From NCBI GenBank assembly GCA_026182355.1, contig JAPFBL010000105.1:797001-861000 (forward strand): 64,000 nt of DNA. Direction: 5' to 3'. The position numbers were made by a program, and so were the translations under genes. Numbering within the stretch: position 1 is the stretch's first letter; the number at the start of each line of letters is the position of its first letter. Source of the stretch: Hermatobates lingyangjiaoensis. Its lineage: Eukaryota > Arthropoda > Insecta > Hemiptera > Hermatobatidae. Below are positions 25,901 through 38,154 of the stretch, piece by piece. The notes below the pieces were generated by a model. That model saw only the letters and a list, made by a program, of their open reading frames with translations, was not told the DNA's origin and did not search any database.

Positions 25901-28900
25901 ACGTAAGAAGTTTATTTTTTTGACAACTTAAATCACTGTCGCCATATTGCTTTACCATTTTAATAATCCTTATAATATGTTTAATATTACAACCTCATTT
26001 GTATTTTACCCCAAATCGATTTTTCCTTCAAAATATCTTTCATAGAATGCTTTATTCATTCTCAAAAAACTCTGTTTGTTAACCCAGTGTTAAAAAAAAA
26101 TTAACATTTTATAAATTTGCCTGAATTTTGAAACCAACAAGTCAACTTAAATAACTCGTTATGCCAGATAACCTTGAATAAGTAAAATTGCTTATACCTC
26201 TTCAAACAAATTATTCCGTACGGAAAAGATAATACCAAACTTATAATAGGAAAAAAAGAATGGTCAATAATTTTAAAACACTACTCAAACTGATACAACT
26301 TTACATCCGCTGCAGTTATGTCCAAATTGAAACATTTTGAATGGAACTGTAGGAAAATTGCATTACAATAGTCTGTAAATATGTACAGTGAAACTAAACA
26401 AGAGTCTATAATTTCTTAAATATTGTGACTAGCATTATGTTGAGCTAGTGATTCATTAAGTTGGTAACATAATAAACTCTTTGCTGTATTTCCTTGATTA
26501 ATTACTAGTTCGGTAAATATCGCACTGCGTGAACTTGAGCAAATGTTTGTCGTCGCCATTTGGGTGTACAGTGGATGTTCTTTAATATATTTTTCGATGT
26601 ATTTTTTATGAATTCAAGTCCACGTCAGCTACGTAATCAAGGTATTCTCCTATGGAGGCTAAGATACAGTTTTAAGGACGTATATGGTTTTAATGAGTTT
26701 AGAAGGTCTCATGTGTATTAGTCAGACGCACTGTAAAGCCAAACTGTAGGATTTTATTACGCTCCTGTCGTAACGACTTGGTAACGGCTTGCCTCTGTCT
26801 ATTTTCTTTTTCCTCACAGTTTCAATTACTTTTCTTATAGACATTATTTGTAAACCACAGTGAAGTGCTTAAATAACAAGGAGGATATATAAAACTACTT
26901 GGTTTCACCAAATTGTCATTTTTAGTCTTTCGATTTGAAGGGAGAGCGATTGTAATAGTCGCTTATACACACTTGCTTCTCTTCACTAAATACAACTTAC
27001 AATTCATCGTTGGTATGCACGTTGTTTTGAGTGGCATCTGTTGAACATCTATCTTTAATTGCCACAAGTTTGATCAACTCAACTTTTGTAGATCAGAAAT
27101 TGATTGAGTCTATGTACCACACTCGGGGCAGTCAAAGAAACAATTATCTTTTATAATTATAAAAGAACCGTTAGTTTTTTGGATAACAATTGTGCTTCAT
27201 GACTTTATCTTTCTAGCTTAATTCATCATCGTAGAAATATATTAGGGTCCAATATCAATCAGTCAATTAATGCTATTTTGATGAGACAATCAACACAAAG
27301 ATAGGAATTATTTTTTGTAAAATTATTTGTATTAATTCTGGTGATGAAAGTGAGGTTAAGTTCCTCCTTTGCAAGCATAATTAATTAATTATCCTGCTTG
27401 ACGGGAGATGGCGGAGTGATATTTATTTCAATTAGCTGATTGCACTTGGTTTGAGAGTAAGTGGGTGGGGCGATCGTTTATCTATTAAACAACGATCCGT
27501 TGATCAATGTGATGGTATAGAAATGGTTGACATTTTCTCCCAGAGCTGTGCCATGCTCTCTGAGTCTTCTTTAGCATTTCAATAAGACGACTCAATGCTT
27601 TCATAGTTTATTATAAAGACATATTATATAGTATGGCTATACGTATGTCTTCTATGATTTCAGTGCAGTTCAAAGTCCTTAGTGAAATTGAACCACAAAG
27701 GATAAATCCTCAATTGAATATCTTATCACAATGAAAAAGGTTTTTTTAAATAAGAACTAAAAAATGGGTATGTATACAGAAGGTTCAGTATATATGTTAG
27801 TTATCTGAAAATTTGAAAACTTTTGAAGAAGAGTGTTGTCTGTGGAGTTAGACACTGGACTAATCTGACTCCTTCAAACAGTCCGTATCATCAGTCGTTG
27901 AACCCTAACATAGTTGACAAAGAAATGTCTACACGAATGCCTGGAGTTTTACATTTTGCCTGTGGCTCCAATCCTGATGTTCTAGAACTAGTCCATGAAT
28001 ACTACGTAGAGTTTTCTTTCAAATCTATCTAGGTGTGCTGCCGAGTTTTCAGTTAGGACATGTCTCACACCTATAGGTCACTGCACGTCTCATAAGCGTC
28101 GTATATAATCTAATCTTGGTAACAATAATATATTTTTATTTTTCAAGATGTTGATAAGTGCAAAATAACTTCTATTTCCAGAGTTCATTCATTTTCTTAT
28201 CTCCTCAATTTACCTTAGATGATTACTGTAGATCATAAATAGTTAAAATTGTCAACCACCACTAAACTCCAGATCAGTTATACTGAAGAGTCTTCTGTGT
28301 TCTAGTCTGCTGCTAACTTTGGTTTTAGAAGTCTTTATTGTAGATTGACTTTCCCTACTTAGTGTGCTATAGGCATCAGCAGCTATTTCTCTGTTCTTTC
28401 TATCAAGTTTAGATTATCAGCATATCCTCTAGCATAGCTAAATGGATTTGTTGAAAATGGTTCCTCTTCTGGGATCTATCACTGCCTATGCTATCACGCT
28501 CTGTAAAACAATGTTGAAAAGGAGCGGCGCCAAAGAATCGGCCTGCATGGGGCCTTACTAACACTGATTGGGTCAGACAGCAAACCATTAGCTCCTACTT
28601 GGCTCAAGGCGCCGTCCATAGACACCTCAGTCAGTTTTCAAAGTATTTTCGCAAACCCCATCTCGGCATTGATTTTCTTTTGCAATAAATTTGTTAAATC
28701 ATAAAGAGGCTTATCAACACTGTACTGTGTGAGCTAAAATATAAATCTCATGTGAGACTCCACATGACACTCATTTATTTCCTTATTATAAATACACAAT
28801 TTTTCAGAAATTAATTTAAATTCCTTTAAAAATTGAATCAATAGTTACCTATACACTTGACCAGAAATTGGAAATGAATATCATTAAATGAATTCATGAT

Positions 28901-31900
28901 ATTACAATGAATTAAATTTCCTGAAAACCCAAAAGGCTGTATGCTTTTCTCTTTCTACCAGAAGCGCTGCGAGAAAGGTAACTCAGGTGGGTGGCGAGAA
29001 GCCATGGGGCGAAGGTGGGCATTGGACGATTCCAACGTTTCCTATGCGTAATAATAGGTGGTTTCATTCGTTGTTATAATCAGACGGTGAAGCATATCTA
29101 CGTTGAGACTTATAGCACGGAGTAGTTCCGTGCTATTCTAATATTTTATTTTTGTAATTCCAACCAAAGTGAAGATGATCTGTAGACAAAATTCAATCTG
29201 TAGACTACCTACAACATGAATTCGTCGCTTCGCCCACAACACAAAACTACCTATGTGTCTCAAATGCAATCAAACGTTTTCTAATGACGCAATGAAAACG
29301 TCGCGACTCCGTGATTATCTTCAACGCAAGATTGCAGACAAAAAGGCAAGTCTCTCATTAACTGTTAATGATTGACAAAAGTAATTAGGCTTCTCAGTGT
29401 TTCGTTTTGTGACTATAGATATTAGATTTGGTTATACCATAAAAATTGGTGACCATTGGTATACACTATACACCTTATTAATTATCAAAGCACAAATCTT
29501 TGCTTCCTTCCTTTCAGTTTAATTATTGGGAACAAATTCAATATTTGTTAAATATCTACATTTGACTACCTTTTGTTAAATATCTAAATTAACTTAACCA
29601 GAGCACATTAAAAGTTAGTTTATTTATATTTAATGAAAATCAAAGTACTGTTTAACAGTTTATAAACTTTTAACCATCAAAGGCAATTTGAAACCTTGAC
29701 ATTAAATGCCACCTAGAAAGCTAGAACCATAGAAGTTTTAATCAATATCGCTTGGACAAATTTCTAGGAAACCACAAAATTTTTTTTTTTAAAAAATAGA
29801 CCTCCAAAAAAAGCAATATAGGCAAAGAGCTTGTTGTTCCATTTCAGGGCTAATAATAACACAAATATAAAATTTGGCGATTATACCTCTTTCGGTTTTT
29901 AAGATATCCTACTCACACACACGCGTGCACATACAGACACACATTTGTGAATCCTATTTTTCTAGTCTAAGAGGTCCCCAAAACATGTATTTCGGTTAAT
30001 AACTCGACAACGAAATTTTTCTAAATACCATTCTTTCATTATTATATTTCATATAGAGATAAATGTTAGTAAAAAAATGAAAAAAATGTGAAATCAGTGG
30101 AATGTGGCATCAGTATGGTCCCTTGGATAGCAGCGCCCAGTGGCAAAGTGTACTAGTATACAAAATACTATGGAATGTTATAATTTAATGAATTAAGGTA
30201 TTTATTAATATAAATTCATTTGTATGAATATGAGAACACCGAAATTATGATCTCAAAGCAAATTCATCAGGACGGATTACTGATTAGGGCTGTCAAAAAT
30301 AACAAACCTGCATCTGCGTTTGCAATAATAACTGAAATAATAAAACAGAAAACAAAAGTCCAAAATAGATTTAATATAAATAACAAACCTTAATTGATAA
30401 ATAAAAGAATTAATGTGTGCGAAAACACAGAACGAGTATCATTCCGTATAGATAACCTTTATCTCTCAATACCTAAAGCGACCGAATTATTAAATAAATA
30501 CAAATATACGCGAGGAGTATATTAATAATGATATAACGCAAGGAATCAATATAGCTAGATAGAACCAAATTAAATCGAAATTATTTTTATTTGGTAATCT
30601 AATATAGAGGATTTAATGATAGTTTGGGACTGAGTTATCCAACACCGGTAATTGTATCAGAAATATTTTGTGCAAAATTTATAAATGAATATAAATATAA
30701 GAGAATATTATGCATAAGAGAAGGACTATGCATTCTTAATAATTAACGATGTTAATAATGATAAAATACTCTCAATTAAAAATTGTTTAAATTCTATTCA
30801 CCAAAAAATAAAATTGACATACGAGCAATAGAAAGCAAACCAATTAAAATACATGCCTACAGTCCCCTGATCAAAAATTATCCGTGTTTAGATATATGGC
30901 AGGCAGATTACTAAAAGTACCTGTATCTACAGCAGAATTCAACAATCAACTTAAAGAATTAAAGAACTAGCAACGGGTTAAATGAAGCCATAGTAGATAA
31001 AATAATGACCATAGAACATAAAAAATTGGAAATAGAAATAATCAAAAATAAAAAATACATTTTCGTATACATCCAATAAATGAATACCTTTTATCATTGA
31101 AAGAGACATTGATAGAGGATAATATAAATTTTTCAAATCAATCAAAGTGGAATCTACAACATAAAATCTAGAGACTATGAATAATGCTATAATGATATAT
31201 AGATTAGATCAGATTATCTTTAAGGTAGCGATATAAAGAACAAATTGACGTCTTTAAATATAATAAAACCATATAGGTCAATTATAAATTCACACTACTG
31301 TAACCACACAATATAATTCAGAATTGAAAACCTTGCATTTTGCTCCTGTTAGGTGTGGTTTATACATCTTTAAGATAAAAAGATTATAACTCTTCTCTGT
31401 TGTTAACGTGTTGTTCTCTAGGACCATTCAATTTTTGTATTTTTTTTAAAAAACAATTGCATTATTAAATAGTTGTTATCTAATAAAGGATCTTTAAAAG
31501 CATAAGACTAACACGAGAATTACCTTGTGGTTGGTGTCACCATCTTCAGGATCAGTTAGTCTGAAACAAACAGACTACTGTTAGTACCAAACAGGTTGAT
31601 AGTAACAATTAAAGAAAAGGAAAATAGCAGAAACTCTAGAAATATTAAAACAGTACAGTGTATTATTATAAATGAACCAACTAAGCATCCGACAGATGAC
31701 TTATTTAAGCCACTGACGGACTCAGAGACGTTAAGAAGACGAGCCAGACAAGGGGTGAAGGAAGATGACAGAGACTGTGAAAATGAACTAAACATATTTC
31801 ACAAATAGCAAGAAAGAATATAAATAGAAGATTTACTTAATCATACTGTTTTTAAACGGATAGATAAGCGAAAAGGAAGAATTGATAGGGAAATATAAAT

Positions 31901-34900
31901 ATAGGATAGCTGTTGAAAACTCCTGGTGTCACCCAGAAGAAAGGACAGAAGTGCAGAAGAAAAATTGCGATTTAAGATGGTCTCTTCCTTAATTGTTATT
32001 GTTTTGTTATTTATTATTTTATTGTTTTAAATCTAACAGGAAATTAGCCAAAATATAGACAAATTAAGCCTTTTTGAAAGTGCAAAATAATGTATGACGA
32101 ACACCAAATTATTAACATCTATTAAACATAATATCTATTAACATAATATGGCGCATAAATATACCAGTTAAGCATACCATATACCACTTATGCCTCTTTT
32201 TGAATATAAGCGCCATACATTTGTAAAATAATTCAACTGGACTAAAAAAGTAATATTCATCTCATTAGCCCATTACAAACTTCATTTAGTTAAATGTTAC
32301 TTGAAACAAGTCTAATACTTAATGTTTTTGATGATATAATGTAATTTTGCAGAACCCTTTGCCTTGGAGCACGTGTCCCAAATTAGACAATGGTTCTGTA
32401 GTGCAGGAATGCGACCTTTCATCAGAAACTGCATATTTCTGGTATCGGACTACCTTGGATGTCTCGCCCTCCATTGATGACCCAGGCGGACTCAAGTGGT
32501 GGATAGTCCTTTGTCTCCTCCTTGCCTGGATAGTTGTTTTCTTTATTGTCATGAAAGGCATTCAGTCATCTGGAAAGGTTTGTTTGAATCTCTTATCGAC
32601 AGATTTTCATTTAAATAAATGTATTGATGCATGAACCTTTTATTTAATACAGGGTCAATATGAGCTTAGCAGTTAGCCCCGTAACTCGTCTTCTCTGCCT
32701 TGTTTAAAGAAAATCAAACAACTGTTGACAAATTAATTTTAAAAATTTTTATAAGAGTGAGTTTTTTGTTGCACAACTTATCCAGGCATTTTAATTTTAC
32801 AGCGATGTGCACAACATAATTCAGTCATGCTATAACATTATTATTACTTTAGTGTTTTATGAATTTAGTTATCAGGTCAGAGGTTAGAATTCGTCTCTTT
32901 CGATGATACAGACAGAGGGTAGTCTATGAGGCTCTCATGTCACAGCTGTTGTTAGTCATGTCATCATGGGTACCCATGATCAGTGTGATTCCACGCACTG
33001 TCTTCACCCTGGGTAAGCCCAAACGCTTTCTCCTGTAGGGATTTTACAGCGATGTGCACAACATAATTCAGTCATGCTATAACATTATTATTACTTTAGC
33101 GTTTTATGAATTTAGTTATCAGGTCAGAGGTTAGAATTCGTCTCTTTCGATGATACAGGCAGATGGTAGTCTATGAGGCTCTCATGTCACAGCTGTTGTT
33201 AGTCATGACATCATGGGTACCCATGATCATGTGATTCCACGCACTGTCATCACCCTGGCTAAGCCCAAACGCTTTCTTCTGTAGGGATGAAACACAACTC
33301 TTCATCTTTCACCTTCATATCATCCCTTTATCTCACTTTGTTTTATTTTATTTACCCAAAATATATTGGAATTCTCATAATTCAATATACTGAATTTTGT
33401 TCTTACAATATATTGAAAGCCTAAATTCAATAAACTAATTATCATGAAGTACAGGACCCTGAGAAAATTGGTAGACAATAGTTTGTAATTGACGTTGCAA
33501 AAACCGGTAAAGATAAAAGAAGTAGCGCGGCAGCAATTACTACTAATCATGCAGTACTGTACAGCTGACCATGCAAAAGTGGAATTTTTTACTGCTGTTA
33601 TTCCTTTTCTTTGTAAAACAACTTGTGGCTGAAAAAATTTACTACTTAGAAATTTCCATTTATATGTTTTTTTCTACCATGAATAAATGTTTAATTATAC
33701 GCAAGTATACGTCTATTTCAGCCCTTTCTTGAATACAAGATTACATATAATATATAGATTACATGTATAGATTACACTTTTACATATATTAAAAAGCAAG
33801 CCGTTACTCTTCATATTAAAATTACAGGAGAGAATAAACTGGTGATTTTTATGACAGTTTTTTTTCATAAACTAAACAAAGGATATTAAATTGGTACTAA
33901 TATATCTAAATTGGTATTGCATACATCTAAAAATAAGACCAGAAATTAGTTTTTTTATTAAACCATTTTAAATTATTCAAATGTAATTGATACTGTAGTT
34001 AAACGATAAAATTACTTCTGATTTTGGATATTGGATGCATGATACTGACAAGAGAAACTGCTCAGTACTTCTGACTATTGAAAAATAATAGAACATTGTA
34101 GTGAAACAAACAAGTTTTATTTTTAAAATAGAACAAAATCAGTGCAAGAAAAATTTAAATTTAACCGAATAAATCTAATTCACTCTCTTCATCTTGATAC
34201 CATGGTTTCTCATGACCACTCAATTTGAAGATAATTGGGTAATTAATTTGTTCATTCAAAGTCAAGTAGTTGCCTGCATTCATCCATAAATAAATCTACT
34301 GCTTCATACAATTCCAACTTCTTTGCCAGTTTTTTTTTTTTCAATACAATCAAGTCTTTTTCTGGCACTAAATTTGGGTTCTTTTATCGTAAGTTTTTTA
34401 ATAAAGAACTATATATATAAATGTTAATTCTATTATTATAGTTGCTAGTCATGAATATATATATATATATATTAATAGAACCAAAGTCCGACTTATATCT
34501 AATATGGAGTTAACAAATTAACAGTACTTCGAAGCAGAAATTATTGTTTTGCAGACACATTTGTCAAAAGTAATAGTAATGAAGATTATTTGAGGCCCCA
34601 ACTGATAACAAGGTAAGCAGCTATCATGCACGTCAGAACTTATTCCTTGACGTCTCACCGATATCTAATACATTCAGTATGGTGTATTAAGATTTATATG
34701 AAACTGCAAATGTTTGCAGCCAGTCATGTTTCTAATTATGCATAAAAACCAAAATGGCAGCGATGATTATCATTTTTAGCAATAAAAAAATAGTGTTTCA
34801 CCTTTAAACTCTAATATATCACAGGTACCATCATTCTATAGATTCATACTACGGTATGATGAGTCATCACCCACTGACTCTGTGTCTATTAATAATGCAG

Positions 34901-37900
34901 TTTTACCAAATAAATAAGTGCAAAAATAATGTACATCATATTTTGTATACGCCATGTAATCTTCCAAAAGCTTTTGGCTTAATAATTTTCTACTTTTTTG
35001 AGACTTCATGACCATCCTAAGTATTTAATAAACATTGACCTCTGTTTTACAAAACATTATAACAATATATATAATGTTCAAACGTTTTTTTTTTCATATT
35101 TTCTGAACTGCATAAAATACTCTTATTAATTTTGAAGCATATTTCATTTCTACCATTTCCTCTGTCTTACTCATCATTATATCAACACTTCTTCCCTACT
35201 TTATTATAATCGTTTCTTCTTTTTCGTTTATTTCATTAAATATTTTCTATTAGTCTAAAAATATTAAATATTTTTAATTTTTACTATTTCGTTTAAGAAA
35301 ATTTCTAAAAGTGAGAAAGATTACGTGGTGCCCTGGTGATCCTGAGGGTCGGAAAATGAGCGTGTGTCATGTACTAATAAAATGAAATACGCCTTGAACT
35401 ATTCATTCAATGTATAACGTTTGTTGTAGGTGGTGTACTTCACTTCGCTATTCCCATACATTGTTCTTACTATATTTTTCATCAGAGGGGTTACGTTAAA
35501 AGGCGCCGGAGCAGGCCTTGTACATATGTACACTCCCAAGGTATGTATGCATTCTATTTATACTTTTCTGATTACCAAAATTGTATACAGTTGTCATTTA
35601 CCTTTTGTCTTTGATTGAAAGTGGTAAAACTGTAGTATATAAATGTCAATTATGTTATTATGGTTGCTAGTGTAAAACTGTAGAACAACTACCATAATAT
35701 AAACGTAGAACACTAAGAAATATTACCAATGTCGAGTATTCATCTCTTTCCGATTTGGTCTACAATGTAAATATTACGATTAAAGCAGTTGCATTATTAA
35801 TTTTTCATAATTGCATACCTAGTTTATTTGAGATATGAAGCTATCCATTGGTTCATGTTTTATATGCTTAGATTAACATTTTTTTTAATTTCAATAACAG
35901 AAAATAGTTAACCTGTACAGGTTAACTTACTGCTGCAAAAAGTTACGACCAACCGGTCGTAAAGCGATTTGGTCGTAAGTCGGTCTCAAGTAAAACACTG
36001 TACGATTATTAAACTCTATAATGATATTACAATCATCTTAAATTCATAATTTATCAACACTGTCTTAGCTCACTGTTTTTATAATCAGATTTAAGTCCCA
36101 TTTTATTACTATTCTATTCATTATCTTTAAAACCTCTGTATTCTAATGTCTTAGTGCATACTGTTACTGTAAAGTACAATGTACACCTATGCATCGTACA
36201 TTCTACAGGTTCTTTTAAAAACTCATCCTTATCAATAGCCATCTTGTTTGTCTAGTTGCTATAGCTTATTGAAATGTTTACACCATATGTGCTCTCTATC
36301 CACCACAGTGTTTTCATATTTCAGGCTATTAGTAACCTGAGACATGACAGTTCCCTAATTATTGTGTCAGTTGATAAGGTTCGATTATGTGACGCGTTGT
36401 GGTCGTAAAGTTTGTCAGTCGAACTGGGTCACGACCCGTGATTACCTTATTTTAACCGTTTATAATGATAACGTCCATATTCTAAATATAAAGTAGAACC
36501 TATAATTGCCTTTTTTTTTTCACACATTCAAATAGGTGAAGGAAGCATATCAGGCTATTAAATATTAATTTTTAAACATTAACATTTAAATATTGCAATA
36601 GCCCGATAAATATTGCAACATTGAAAATAGCCCTACTAATATTATTCCACGAAATAAATAGTATATAGTATGTTTTAAACAGATATGATCAAAGCTCTTC
36701 CCAAGTATTACACTATCTTCAGTATTATTATTTTGCAGGTTGAAAAATTATTAAATCCAAATACTTGGTTAGATGCAGCAACCCAAGTGTTTTATAGTTT
36801 TGGTCTGGCCTTTGGATCTTTAATTGCTTTTGGATCCTACAACCCTCCGAAAAATAATTGTGTTCGAGATGTTATTCTCGTGTCATGTACAAATGCAATA
36901 ACTGCTATTTATGCAAGCCTGGTAGTATTTTCAATTCTGGGATTCAAAGCTATGTCTAATGTCGACAAGTGCATTGAACAGTCAGTATGATGTATACTTT
37001 TTTAATTATTGAATGTCAGTTCAACTAATTTGAATTAAATAAATCTGTGTATTATTTTTTGCAGCAATAAAGCTAAACTCGTCCATGTCGGACTATTAGA
37101 AAGCATCTCAGCCGATGATGCCACTTACGAGAAAGCATTTGCTGAAGTTAATAATACATCTTTTCATAATCTCGATCTACAAAGATGTAGCTTGGAAGAA
37201 CAGCTAGACCAGGTGACCATATCATTATCGTCATTATTGATGTACATTTCAATTTCGCGTTTCTTCCTTTTCTATTATAAACACTACCATAATGTTTTAA
37301 ATATAGAATTTATATCAAAAACTAGCTGCCCACCACGCACCAACCAAGAAGGGCCAACCAATAACCAATAGTATATTTGATTTTTACCTTAATATAATGG
37401 TACTGTTTTCTGTATTTTAGAGTACCTACCCTAAATTTTAAGTGAATCGAATTTGTTAAAATTTAAACTATCAAACATAAACGAATATAATTGATATTAA
37501 AAGTTAAAAAGTTATCTATGAATTTATTAGCATACTCATGGATTTAGAAAAGAATGGCTTTTACCAATTCTGTTATTGAGTAGTAAGCGAATGTCTACAG
37601 AAATGTCAAATATAAATTTTACACTTGTGACGACAATATCTAAGATAGCGCGCTGCCGCTGTCTGCCTGCTATAGTGACAATATCTACCTCTGCAAGCTG
37701 CCTGCATCTACCGCACATTCTTTTTCTAATGGTTTTAAGGGCTTATCTGAAAACTTAACTATTTCAAGGCACTAAAACAATATGAAATTTGTGTTCGATT
37801 ATGTACTTCCAGATTTTCCCTAAAGTCATTAAGTTTTAAAATACTAAAACTCAATATTTTGCTATAGTACTGTTTAAACTTTTACTGATTTTGATGTAGG

Positions 37901-38111
37901 CACGATGTGAAAAGAAGCGTCCACCAAATGGAATGCACTAACATGTAACTGTCGATAACTATCTCTCTATACATTTGCAAGGCATCATTGTGTTAAAGAA
38001 ATTGTGCATATGACGTCACTATGTGACTCACTCCTATCATGCATATATAAAACATATATTTCCAAGCAACCTGGTTTATTTTGTTTATAATATACGTGGT
38101 TATTTTATATC

Positions 38112-38154
<43 letters not shown>

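Noticed and set aside
25292..26456. Small LTR retrotransposon with 160-bp LTRs
   Set aside because: The ends are not TG...CA, and no primer-binding site, polypurine tract or target duplication was seen.
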